19,561 nt of DNA from Nanobdellota archaeon. GTDB lineage: Archaea > Nanobdellota > Nanobdellia > Pacearchaeales > GW2011-AR1. Numbering within the stretch: position 1 is the stretch's first letter; every line of letters begins with the position of its first letter. Where the stretch lies: positions 1-19,561 of the forward strand of contig JAUYDD010000151.1 of the NCBI GenBank assembly GCA_030704765.1, read 5' to 3'. Under the pieces are notes generated by a model, which saw only the letters and a list, made by a program, of their open reading frames with translations, searched no databases and had not been told where the DNA came from. The translations under genes and the position numbers were made by a program. This document shows positions 7,483-14,229 of this stretch, in pieces.

Positions 7483-7755
7483 TCAAAGTTTAGTTATTTT
7501 AAATCCTTCAAAACCTTGATATTTTATTTCATTGACTTCAACATTTCTTATCTGGGCATGTTTTGTTCCTACTCTGCATATTTCAAGCATCTTATCAACT
7601 TTATCATTTAAGCCTTCTATAACAACCTCCATCCTGCCGTTGCTTGTCTCTCTGATATAACCTCTTACACGAAGTTTATTTCCCTCTTCTTCTAAATACT
7701 TTTTAAATAAAACTCCTTGCACAGTTCCTGATATATATACGCGCAATGTTTTCAT
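7483..7755 (-). CDS. Acylphosphatase-like protein lacking both catalytic residues
   Basis: The 90-residue paralog of the neighbouring enzyme has the same fold signature: GTVQGVLFKKYLEEEG, then RGYIRETSNGRMEVVIEG. The catalytic Arg is replaced by Lys18, and the catalytic Asn of the xRN turn by Glu36. The spacing between the two positions (18 residues) equals that in the active paralog, so this is substitution, not misalignment. It is therefore probably not an acylphosphatase; a binding or regulatory role is inference. A TATA box (TTATATATTT, about 7775-7784) lies 25 nt before the ATG. A truncated copy of its 5' end occurs at 10499-10600. Confidence 0.85.
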   Translation of the reverse strand: MKTLRVYISGTVQGVLFKKYLEEEGNKLRVRGYIRETSNGRMEVVIEGLNDKVDKMLEICRVGTKHAQIRNVEVNEIKYQGFEGFKITKL

Positions 7756-7816
7756 GATATAACTGAGAAAAAGAAATATATAAGGTTTGTTCTTTATTGA
7801 TTTATAACATAGAAAT

Positions 7817-7828
7817 ATTTATATAAAA
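7817..7828 (+). promoter_or_regulatory. TATA box for the 306-aa exported protein
   Basis: ATTTATATAAAA is centred 26 nt before the ATG at 7848, a textbook archaeal TATA position for a leaderless mRNA. The divergent acylphosphatase-like gene has its own TATA box about 40 nt away, so the intergenic region holds two back-to-back promoters. Confidence 0.65.
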
Positions 7829-7847
7829 GGATTACTATAAATTATTT

Positions 7848-8768
7848 ATGAGTCTGGAAAAAGTATTAACAATTGGAAGAAATATTGTTCACGGATTAAT
7901 TCTTACATCCGCATTAATTGCTTTTCCATATGCTATGCCTCTAACTTATTCTGCAGAACCTACTCAGGCAAGAGGGACAATAAAAGAAATAGAACCAAGG
8001 AGGTTTTTAGGAGAATCTTTGTGGGTTACTTCTCAAAAGGCACTTGGAAAAATAGGGTTTCAGGGAGGATATTATAAAACAACCCCTGATGAAAGGCTGG
8101 ACCTGAAAGAGAGAGGATTTTTTGTTCCATATTATTATGATAGAGGAAAAATTTTAATGCCTGAAATAGGAACAATTGAAAAAGAAATTTCAGGTTATGT
8201 TGAAACTCATTTTTTAGAAGAATTAAAATCTCAAGGAAAAATAAGATTTATTCCAGGGGGATCAAAAATACAAACAAACGTTAAAATAAAAAAAGGAATA
8301 GTAGAATTTAACCATGACATTTCCCTGATAATCTCTGAAAATAATATGTACCGTACAAGATTTAATACAAAGATTAATCCAACTCCTATTCCCTCAAAAC
8401 TTTATGAAATGATAGAAATAGCTAAATTTATAACAGATTCTCATAAAGAAGATCCTGATATGATGAATATAACAAAACTCGCTGAAATGGCAAAAGAAAG
8501 AAATTTAAGAGTAGAATCAATAGGATTTGATGATTTGCCGAATTGCACATATTACAAAATAGTTAAACGTAAAAAAGGAGAATCCTCTATCCAATTAGGG
8601 GGGCTTTCAGACAATACAGACCCTAAAGAAAAAGAAGTAGAGGATAGTTCAGGTTTGCCAAATGTTTTTCAATTCTTAAATAGATACCTAAAAGATTCAG
8701 CCCCAAAAGTACCCCAAGCTCCAGCACCTCGTATGCCTTCTGCCCCTAAGGCAGATCCTTCAGCTTAA
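7848..8768 (+). CDS. Exported protein of unknown function, 306 aa
   Basis: I do not recognise this family. The N-terminus is a signal peptide (hydrophobic GLILTSALIAFPYAM, probable cleavage after about YSA, residue 36). The mature part is a mixed alpha/beta domain of about 220 residues with no motif I can name. It contains basic patches (VKRKKGESS) and single cysteines only. The last 25 residues are Pro/Ala-rich (VPQAPAPRMPSAP), like an extended cell-surface linker or tail. It is followed 57 nt later by a second exported protein on the same strand with its own TATA box. The pair is on the opposite strand from nearly all neighbours and is flanked on both sides by acylphosphatase-like sequence. 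Confidence 0.65.
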   Translation: MSLEKVLTIGRNIVHGLILTSALIAFPYAMPLTYSAEPTQARGTIKEIEPRRFLGESLWVTSQKALGKIGFQGGYYKTTPDERLDLKERGFFVPYYYDRGKILMPEIGTIEKEISGYVETHFLEELKSQGKIRFIPGGSKIQTNVKIKKGIVEFNHDISLIISENNMYRTRFNTKINPTPIPSKLYEMIEIAKFITDSHKEDPDMMNITKLAEMAKERNLRVESIGFDDLPNCTYYKIVKRKKGESSIQLGGLSDNTDPKEKEVEDSSGLPNVFQFLNRYLKDSAPKVPQAPAPRMPSAPKADPSA

Positions 8769-8796
8769 TAATCATTGCTTTTTTTTTACATAAAAA

Positions 8797-8806
8797 CTTA
8801 TAAATT
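8797..8806 (+). promoter_or_regulatory. TATA box for the HELSH protein
   Basis: CTTATAAATT is centred about 24 nt before the ATG at 8826. It supports that ATG as the start, not the TTG codon at 8775, which lies upstream of the promoter. Confidence 0.6.
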
Positions 8807-8825
8807 CATTATTATTCCATTTTTT

Positions 8826-10409
8826 ATGTTAAAAGTACTTAGGAAATTCTTGTTAAATTTAGCTCTGGGTTTTGCAGTTTCTTTAACAAACCATGTTTAT
8901 TCAGGAGAGATTAATAATTGCTTAATAAAAGATTCTGAAAAAAGCCCTGTGAAGATTATTACAAATCAAGAAAAATCTTATGGCAGTTATGTTTTATTCA
9001 ATAGTGGTGTTATAGCAAATTCAGAAGATTCTGATATTGATATAGAGTTTAATCAAGAAAACCCTTACATAGAGATAGAAGACTCTGACTTGGTAAGAAT
9101 AAAACTTTTAAGAGGCTCTAGACTTAGTCTTGAAAAAAGAGTTTCTTCCAAGGCCCCATTATTGTGCATATCTGGTAGCTATAAAATTTTTCAAGGTTCA
9201 AGAGCTGTAAAAAATATTAATGGAATTATTACATTTGAAAATCCTACTGATGAAGAGCCGGAATATAAAAAAGATACTGATGAAACAAGAAAGAAACTCG
9301 GATTTGTGGGTTCATTCAGGCATACAAGTTCTCCTTTAGAGATTATTTTTTTAGGCTCTAATGATGTTTTTTTTGATGGAAGAAAAGCTTGCGATTACAA
9401 GGTAATCTTTGATAATTTCAATAGAATGGGAATAATTCCTATTGATGCTGAAGAAGGAATTGATGCTTATGAAAATATTCCTATAAAATTTTCTAACAAA
9501 TCTGGCAATTCTTCAGTAAGCAAAGAAGAAGTTGAAAAACTCATTGGTTTAAGAATAAATATTGATGATTATTTAAAAAAAGGTGTTAGAAACCTAGTTT
9601 TAGGAAGATTAAAAGATTATTGGGAATTTACACCTGAAAACTGCAAACCGAAGTTAAAAGAGATTAATTTTCCGCATGAAGCCAAAATTAAAGGCATTCC
9701 TTACGGGGGTATTACCTATTTTTCAGGAAATATTTTTTTCAATCCTTATCAATTTAGCTACGGCATATATAGGCATGAATTATCGCATATTACATATTTT
9801 TCTCTTAAGAGAGAATTTCTTGCTAAGATTGGAAGGCAGAACATTGTTCAAAGAGTAGATGAACACTATGCAAGATATTTTGAGCTTTCTAAAAATCCTA
9901 GGGTATATACTGTTTCAAATGGAAGAAGAGGAAACAATCGTTATACTGATAATGGTACTAAAGATTTTTTATTGGGAAATAAACTTGTTATTTATGTTAG
10001 TGGAATAACTAGTGATTTTGATTCTGAATGGTCAAAAATTGCAGGAGATTATGGCAAGTCTGTCAGATATAAAAAAGAAGGAGTTGATGTCTATGAATAT
10101 TTGTGTGATAGTCAGTTAGGTGAAGAAGAACGCGATAAATTATTTGTTAGATATAAAGAAAATAAATATAATTTTTTAGGGAGGCCTTGTTTTGGTTATG
10201 CAAATCCCTATGGGGGCATAAATATGCTGGAAGATATAGCAACTCTCACTCAAATGGCAGCAAGCAAACCAAATCATTTTAAAGATTCTGATGTAAACTA
10301 TTATATCTCTGTTTACAATAAAAAATTAAAAATATTAAGAAGAGAAGATTTTATAACCGAAAAAGAATATGGGGATTATGTGAAAATTATTAAAGCTAGT
10401 TCTAAATAA
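8826..10409 (+). CDS. Putative exported zinc metalloprotease (HELSH)
   Basis: The frame is open from a TTG at 8775, but the ATG at 8826 is favoured: it gives a clean signal peptide (LRKFLLNLALGFAVSLTNHVYSG) and a TATA box sits 24 nt before it, giving 527 residues. The centre holds YRHELSHITYF (HExxH, residues about 317-321), the zinc and catalytic motif of gluzincin-type peptidases. Near residue 469, NPYGGINMLEDIATL provides an ED pair in a helix, a plausible third zinc ligand. The N-terminal 250 residues are beta-rich and may be a propeptide or surface domain. No family name can be given with confidence. The neighbouring exported protein could be a partner or substrate; this is inference from position only. 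Confidence 0.7.
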   Translation: MLKVLRKFLLNLALGFAVSLTNHVYSGEINNCLIKDSEKSPVKIITNQEKSYGSYVLFNSGVIANSEDSDIDIEFNQENPYIEIEDSDLVRIKLLRGSRLSLEKRVSSKAPLLCISGSYKIFQGSRAVKNINGIITFENPTDEEPEYKKDTDETRKKLGFVGSFRHTSSPLEIIFLGSNDVFFDGRKACDYKVIFDNFNRMGIIPIDAEEGIDAYENIPIKFSNKSGNSSVSKEEVEKLIGLRINIDDYLKKGVRNLVLGRLKDYWEFTPENCKPKLKEINFPHEAKIKGIPYGGITYFSGNIFFNPYQFSYGIYRHELSHITYFSLKREFLAKIGRQNIVQRVDEHYARYFELSKNPRVYTVSNGRRGNNRYTDNGTKDFLLGNKLVIYVSGITSDFDSEWSKIAGDYGKSVRYKKEGVDVYEYLCDSQLGEEERDKLFVRYKENKYNFLGRPCFGYANPYGGINMLEDIATLTQMAASKPNHFKDSDVNYYISVYNKKLKILRREDFITEKEYGDYVKIIKASSK

Positions 10410-10419
10410 TTTACCTATC

Positions 10420-10464
10420 TTACTCAATCCCTCTTCTATCAATCTCATTTTGAACAATAGAAAA
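10420..10464 (-). pseudogene. Remnant of a trmY 3' end
   Basis: Read on the minus strand, this encodes FSIVQNEIDRRGIE-stop, matching the C-terminus of the intact TrmY at 15518 (TIVQNELDRRGIE-stop). Upstream of it the match is lost. It lies directly beside a truncated acylphosphatase-like gene. It is evidence of an old duplication or rearrangement between the trmY and acylphosphatase regions. Confidence 0.7.
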
Positions 10465-10498
10465 ATACCTCAATTCTTAAAACTTGCCTCATTTTTAT

Positions 10499-10600
10499 TT
10501 AGGGGCCTCTTACCCCAATCCTATTTCCCTCTTCTTCTAAATACTTTTTAAATAAAACTCCTTGCACAGTTCCTGAAATATAAATTCTTAAGGCTTTCAT
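10499..10600 (-). pseudogene. Truncated copy of the acylphosphatase-like gene
   Basis: The frame opens with MKALRIYISGTVQGVLFKKY and reads to residue 33, where VRGP is followed by a stop. The full paralog at 7483 continues VRGYIRE. A block of about 55 bp in the middle is identical at the DNA level, while the first 21 bases differ mainly at silent positions. The Lys in place of the catalytic Arg is shared, so this derives from the second paralog and not from the active enzyme. It is too short to fold as an acylphosphatase. Confidence 0.8.
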
Positions 10601-10650
10601 GTTATTAAATAAAATTATAACCTATATAAATATATTAGTTTTGATTTATA

Positions 10651-10730
10651 AAATCAGTTCGAACTGAGGACCGCTCGGTGTAAAATAACAGATTAAAAAG
10701 GTTACTTTTTCTAACGAGCTACTTGTTTGC
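10651..10730 (-). repeat. tRNA-Val-like element E1
   Basis: On the minus strand it reads GCAAACAAGTAGCTCG, then about 30 nt containing the hairpin AAAAAG-TAAC-CTTTTT, then TTTACAC-CGAGC, and a T-arm-like TCAGTTCGAACTGA. TTTACACCGAG is the anticodon loop and 3' anticodon stem of tRNA-Val(UAC). GCAAAC also resembles the D-arm end of that tRNA (GGCAAACC). There is no 5' acceptor strand. It starts about 37 nt after the stop of the TPR gene. Confidence 0.7.
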
Positions 10731-10767
10731 ATGATAATAAGATTATTCTCTAAATAACATTATATTT

Positions 10768-11310
10768 TTATTTTTTAAAATGTGCTAAGAAATTTTCAGG
10801 TTCTCCTTTTCTCAAGGGTGTTCCATCTGAGCGCAATCCTGTTTGTTCATAAAGTTGTCTTGCTTTTTCAACAAGAGGCTGAACTTCTTCTTCTGACTTT
10901 CCCATTGCTTTAATTATTTCTGCTTTAACAGCGTATGCTGAAGCATAGTTAGGATCAATAGTTCCCGCCACAGTTACTGATGCAAGTGCCTGTTCTAAAT
11001 CTCCTTTTTTAAAATAAGTGAAAGCTAAGTTATTCCAGAATTTGGGGTTATTAGGCTCTAATTCTATTGCTATTTTAATATGTTTTTCAGCTCTAGCATA
11101 ATCTCTATCAAAATTATTATTTATCATACCATATTCACTATGAGCATGAGAATATGTTGGATCTGCTTCTATTGCATTTTCAAGCAACATGCCTGCTCTT
11201 AATGGGTCGCCTCGCTCCCATAGAAAATATGCTTCTCGGGTTAGTGTTCGAGCTTGTCTTCTATTTGGAGATTCATTTAATCTTTCCCATATTTGCTTTA
11301 ATATTCCCAT
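10768..11310 (-). CDS. TPR-repeat protein
   Basis: The 180-residue soluble protein has about four tetratricopeptide repeats. Typical positions are visible: AYFLWERGDPLRAGMLLENAIEADPTYSHAHSEYG, then AEKHIKIAIELEPNNPKFWNNLAFTYFKKGDLEQALASV and DPNYASAYAVKAEIIKAMGK. TPRs form a helical groove for protein binding. No catalytic domain is attached, so it is likely an adaptor whose partner cannot be named. A TATA box (GTATTTAAAT, 11331-11340) is centred 26 nt before the ATG. Element E1 follows the stop codon. Confidence 0.85.
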   Translation of the reverse strand: MGILKQIWERLNESPNRRQARTLTREAYFLWERGDPLRAGMLLENAIEADPTYSHAHSEYGMINNNFDRDYARAEKHIKIAIELEPNNPKFWNNLAFTYFKKGDLEQALASVTVAGTIDPNYASAYAVKAEIIKAMGKSEEEVQPLVEKARQLYEQTGLRSDGTPLRKGEPENFLAHFKK

Positions 11311-11376
11311 ACTTTTAGCAGAAATAAAATGTATTTAAATATTGTTGTGATTTTGTAAATCTGGTTTAATATAATA

Positions 11377-11511
11377 TGGGCGATACCAGTCCTCAAAAAT
11401 ATTTCATATTTTTGGGAACTCCAAATCTAAAGATTTGAAGTAATCGAACTGGTGAATTCTCGGTGTAAACGAATGTATTCTAAAGGTAACCTTTTCTAAC
11501 GAGCTACTTGT
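11377..11511 (-). repeat. tRNA-Val-like element E2, with hairpins inside its T-loop
   Basis: On the minus strand it begins ACAAGTAGCTCGTTAG and continues with the hairpin AAAGG-TTA-CCTTT and ATTCG-TTTACAC-CGAGA-ATTC. A T-stem ACCAG/CTGGT follows, then ATCGCCCA, which is identical to the 3' acceptor strand plus discriminator of the real tRNA-Val. Between the T-stem strands the loop TTCGATT is extended by two hairpins: CTTCAAATC-TTTA-GATTTGGAG and CAAAAATAT-GAA-ATATTTTTG. There is no matching 5' GGGCGAT. The stop codon of the NYN gene lies inside its first bases. Confidence 0.75.
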
Positions 11512-12077
11512 AAAAAATGTTCTTTTCTTATTAATATCCTTTTACTGCAGACCTTCCAAAGATAATTGGATAATGAAAAAGCAGATTTTCTTCTCTTATC
11601 TGTAAAATATGCCAAAATGACTTGAATATTGTGCCCTTCTCTTATATCCTTTATAATCGGAACAAAATCAGTGTCCGAAGTTATAAGGATGATAGAACCT
11701 ACTTTCTTTTGTTCAGCAATTTTTAATAAATCCATAGTCATTAAAGTATCAACTCCTTTTTGCTGAAATGAATTATCTATTTTTTGACATCTTCCTTCAC
11801 GAACAATAATTTTTGGTATTGATAACTTCAATTTTGAGATGAATTTATCATAATTTCTTTGCCTTTGCCTTTCGCTTTCTGTAGGAGTTGAACTTTTATA
11901 TGGCGGAGCAGTATAATAATAAATCTCTTCACAAGACAAATTCAAATCATTACAAAGGTTAGTTGAAAATTTCTCTATTTTATATCTCAAAGGTTTACCC
12001 TTGCCAAAATCTTTTGATATATAAGAAAGATAAGCACCATCTATGAATACAATAGTTTTATCCATATTAAAAAGCAT
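11496..12077 (-). CDS. NYN-domain (PIN-like) protein, putative nuclease
   Basis: The 193 residues match NYN/DUF88 (LabA-like) proteins. Acidic site residues are Asp13 in VFIDGAYL, Asp in QKGVDTLMTMDLL, and the SDTDF pair in ILITSDTDFVPIIKDI. NYN proteins share the PIN nuclease fold and usually cut or process RNA with a metal ion. The start may be the ATG at 12077 or the one at 12065 (MDKTIVF). An imperfect inverted repeat CAGGCAA/TTACCTG (about 12078-12101) sits just before the first start and could be a regulatory hairpin. The last codons (LQVAR-stop) lie in element E2, so the C-terminus is supplied by the repeat. Confidence 0.85.
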   Translation of the reverse strand: MLFNMDKTIVFIDGAYLSYISKDFGKGKPLRYKIEKFSTNLCNDLNLSCEEIYYYTAPPYKSSTPTESERQRQRNYDKFISKLKLSIPKIIVREGRCQKIDNSFQQKGVDTLMTMDLLKIAEQKKVGSIILITSDTDFVPIIKDIREGHNIQVILAYFTDKRRKSAFSLSNYLWKVCSKRILIRKEHFLQVAR

Positions 12078-12162
12078 CAGGCAACCCTTTCGGATTACCT
12101 GGGATTATGTTAATTATATTAATAATCAATAGTATATAAGATTATCTGTGGCAAAAAATTAA

Positions 12163-12240
12163 TGACCCCACTCCAGAATCGAACTGGTGAATACTCAGTG
12201 TAAACGAATGTATACTAAAGGTAACATTTAGAGATAGTTG
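12163..12240 (-). repeat. tRNA-Val-like element E3
   Basis: On the minus strand it reads CAACTATCTC, then a GTTACCTTTAGTATACATTCG stretch shared with E2, then TTTACAC-TGAGT-ATTC. A compact T-arm CCAG-TTCGATT-CTGG and AGTGGGGTCA follow. The T-arm is standard in size, unlike E2. The 5' part has drifted from the ACAAGTAGCTCG of the other copies. It starts 14 nt after the stop of the nucleotidyltransferase gene. Confidence 0.68.
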
Positions 12241-12254
12241 TTTTATCCTTTTAT

Positions 12255-12938
12255 CTACTCTAACAATTCCTTAAATAATTTTTTAGCAGATTCAACATCT
12301 TTTTGATTATAAGCCTGAATTCCAAATATTCCTTTGAAACTATCATCAAACTGAGGCTTTTCAAGAAATAAAAGCTGTTTATTCATTGAATTTTTCAAAT
12401 TACTTAAGTTTCCTCTTAAAAGAAATTCTTTTAACTTACTTTTATCACAAGGCATTAATGCAACGACATCCCTTACATCTGATAATCTGCCGCTATGCAT
12501 CTTCATAGAAATTAATAATTCTTTAACAGGAGTTAAAAATTCTAGATTATTTAATTTACTGCTATGAGAATTTTTATCAATATTTTCAAAGCTCCAGGTA
12601 GAATCAGTTGTTCTAGAAACTAACCCATTTATTAACAAATCTACATCAACAGGCAAATCATTCATTTTTTTCCTAAACCTCTTAAAATTTTCCCCATATA
12701 AAAGAGCTATCTCCTTTTCATAGCTCACAGAATATCCTTCTTTAAATAATAATTTTTCAAATTTTAAAAAATCTTCTTCTAAAATTACTACATCTAAATC
12801 TATTGAAAATCTTTTCTTATATGTTGAAACAGCATATCCTCCTACAACAATAAATCTAAGGTCATTCTCCTTGAAAAGTTCAATTAGTTTTAAGATTTCT
12901 TTTTCTCTTTCTAATAAACCCTCTCTTGAATTTTTCAT
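12255..12938 (-). CDS. AbiEii-like nucleotidyltransferase (putative toxin)
   Basis: The 227-residue protein has the minimal nucleotidyltransferase core: VVGGYAV (Gly33-Gly34), then SIDLDVVI with metal ligands Asp47 and Asp49, and a later acidic strand VDVDLLI. The helix ELLISMKMHSGRLSDVRDV matches the Lys/Arg-Asp motif of AbiEii/AbiGii-type proteins. AbiE toxins of bacteria use this fold to modify RNA in abortive infection. The gene starts directly after an HTH protein gene, the usual AbiEi-AbiEii order, so a toxin-antitoxin or defence role is likely but inferred. A housekeeping nucleotidyltransferase is the alternative. Element E3 follows its stop. Confidence 0.8.
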   Translation of the reverse strand: MKNSREGLLEREKEILKLIELFKENDLRFIVVGGYAVSTYKKRFSIDLDVVILEEDFLKFEKLLFKEGYSVSYEKEIALLYGENFKRFRKKMNDLPVDVDLLINGLVSRTTDSTWSFENIDKNSHSSKLNNLEFLTPVKELLISMKMHSGRLSDVRDVVALMPCDKSKLKEFLLRGNLSNLKNSMNKQLLFLEKPQFDDSFKGIFGIQAYNQKDVESAKKLFKELLE

Positions 12939-12939
12939 A

Positions 12940-13650
12940 TTATTTACCTATATTTGTATATATCTCTGAATATCTTTTATTTAAGTTTAAATTATATAAT
13001 AAATCCAATTTTTCTAAAACATTATCTAAATATAATTCTTTACAATAATCAACTAACTCCTTTAATGGCATAACAGGCAAACCATTAATTTTTTCTTTTT
13101 TTAAATTATTTTTGGAGATTATATAGACTAATGGTCTCTTATTAATTAATTTATCTTCTGTATAAGCTATATTTTTTTCTTTTAATATTTTTTTCAAGGA
13201 ATCAACATCTTTATTAGCTGCCTCTAAAAAATATATTTTATCATAAAAATCTCCAGTTATAAAACCTCCTTTTGTCCAGATAGTTATTGCACTTCCCCTT
13301 ACAAATCTTATTTTTAATTTTATATTCTTAACCAATTCCCAGAATTCATTATCTTGGTCTATAACTGAGATAGCACTTTCTAACTCAATAAATTTTTTAT
13401 ATATCCAGTTTTTATTTGTTTTTATTATATTTTTGTTGCCTTTTCTTGTTATTTTAATAACTTCATACTTTTCTAATTCTAAAACCCAGTTATAAACCGC
13501 AGAATATGCAAAACCTATTCTACTTGCCAAGCTACGGATACTTTCTCCATCTTTAGCATTTCTTATTATTTTTATAGTTATTTCATTGACTATCATTATG
13601 TTTGAACTTCCTTGAAATTTAAATGTTTGAGAATTCTTTAGAATTCTCAT
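12940..13650 (-). CDS. Winged-helix protein, probable AbiEi-like partner/antitoxin
   Basis: Residues about 20-80 form a winged helix (EITIKIIRNAKDGESIRSLA, IGFAYSAVYNWVLELEKYEV, IKITRKGNKN). A domain of about 150 residues follows with no clear motif. It ends 1 nt before the nucleotidyltransferase start, so the two are coupled; this is the AbiEi (transcriptional antitoxin) position. The start is unresolved. The ATG at 13650 has ATATTTAAAT (13671-13680) 26 nt upstream. The internal ATG at 13596 (MIVNEIT) has AAATTTAAAT (about 13616-13625) 25 nt upstream and begins just at the winged helix. Two perfect palindromes overlap the first start and could be autoregulatory operators. Confidence 0.72.
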   Translation of the reverse strand: MRILKNSQTFKFQGSSNIMIVNEITIKIIRNAKDGESIRSLASRIGFAYSAVYNWVLELEKYEVIKITRKGNKNIIKTNKNWIYKKFIELESAISVIDQDNEFWELVKNIKLKIRFVRGSAITIWTKGGFITGDFYDKIYFLEAANKDVDSLKKILKEKNIAYTEDKLINKRPLVYIISKNNLKKEKINGLPVMPLKELVDYCKELYLDNVLEKLDLLYNLNLNKRYSEIYTNIGK

Positions 13651-13670
13651 TATCTTTTAAAAGATAATGA
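13629..13670. promoter_or_regulatory. Two adjacent perfect palindromes, putative operators
   Basis: 13629-13648 is GAGAATTCT-TT-AGAATTCTC, an inverted repeat with 9-bp arms. 13647-13670 is a 24-bp perfect palindrome centred in TTTTAAAA (TCATTATCTTTT and its complement). They sit between the two candidate TATA boxes of the HTH/nucleotidyltransferase operon, where a bound dimeric repressor would block transcription. A third, spaced inverted repeat TTAGAAT-N7-ATTCTAA lies at 13692-13712. Autoregulation by the HTH protein is inference. Confidence 0.55.
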
Positions 13671-13750
13671 ATATTTAAATGTTACTATTTCTTAGAATCT
13701 ATTCTATTCTAAATCCAGTATCTTGAAAGAATATGTCCTAATGCAAAAAT

Positions 13751-13780
13751 CCTTTAAAATGAGGTATACTTTGGTATACC
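13751..13780 (+). promoter_or_regulatory. TATA box plus operator-like inverted repeat before the coiled-coil gene
   Basis: A TATA-like CCTTTAAAAT (13751-13760) is centred about 25 nt before the ATG at 13781. Directly between it and the ATG lies GGTATAC-TTTG-GTATACC (13763-13780), a perfect inverted repeat with 7-bp arms. In that position a bound protein would cover the transcription start. Confidence 0.55.
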
Positions 13781-14131
13781 ATGACAGAATCACAAAGCAG
13801 ATATTCAATTGTTGAAAGATTAACTTCAAGGAAGTTAGATATAATCAGTTCTAAAACAAAGTTAACAGAAGAGGTTGAAGAAGCAAGGTATAAAGTTGAA
13901 AAATTAAAGTCAGATCTTACAAATTGGGAAATGAATATCAAGCAAGATATTGAAAGAACAAAAAGAGAAAAAGAAATGAGAATAAAAGATGCTGAAAGAG
14001 AAGCAGAAGATATCTCAAGAAGAAAATCAGCAGTTGAAAAATCATTAAACGAACAAATTAGTGCAATAGATGAAGCACTAGGAAGAATTGAGAAAATTAG
14101 TGAATCAGCCTCAATACAATCACAAGATTAA
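13781..14131 (+). CDS. Small coiled-coil protein
   Basis: The 116-residue, highly charged protein is nearly all predicted helix from residue 18 to 108, with heptad-like spacing (KLTEEVEEARYKVEKLKSDL, then RTKREKEMRIKDAEREAEDI). There is no membrane segment, cysteine or catalytic motif. The function is unknown; a structural or oligomerising role is likely. It is divergent from the HTH/nucleotidyltransferase operon, and both promoters carry palindromes. The opposite-strand frame at 13738-13941 is a shadow. Confidence 0.65.
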   Translation: MTESQSRYSIVERLTSRKLDIISSKTKLTEEVEEARYKVEKLKSDLTNWEMNIKQDIERTKREKEMRIKDAEREAEDISRRKSAVEKSLNEQISAIDEALGRIEKISESASIQSQD

Positions 14132-14229
14132 TTATTCATGCTGCTTTGAAAAAACAAAAATTGCCGTGTTGCTTAAAGCATGATACTGGTAAAAAATATG
14201 CAATGCCATGTGCTGCATCCCTGCAGTTT

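Noticed and set aside
12140..12162. Fragment of repeat domain II (CTGTGGCAAAAAA) next to element E3
   Set aside because: Only 13 bases match, with no stem partner nearby; chance similarity in A-rich sequence cannot be excluded.
12255..12938. CCA-adding enzyme or other housekeeping nucleotidyltransferase
   Set aside because: The protein is too short and lacks the later domains of such enzymes; the HTH partner and Lys/Arg-Asp helix fit the AbiEii group better, though function is unproven.
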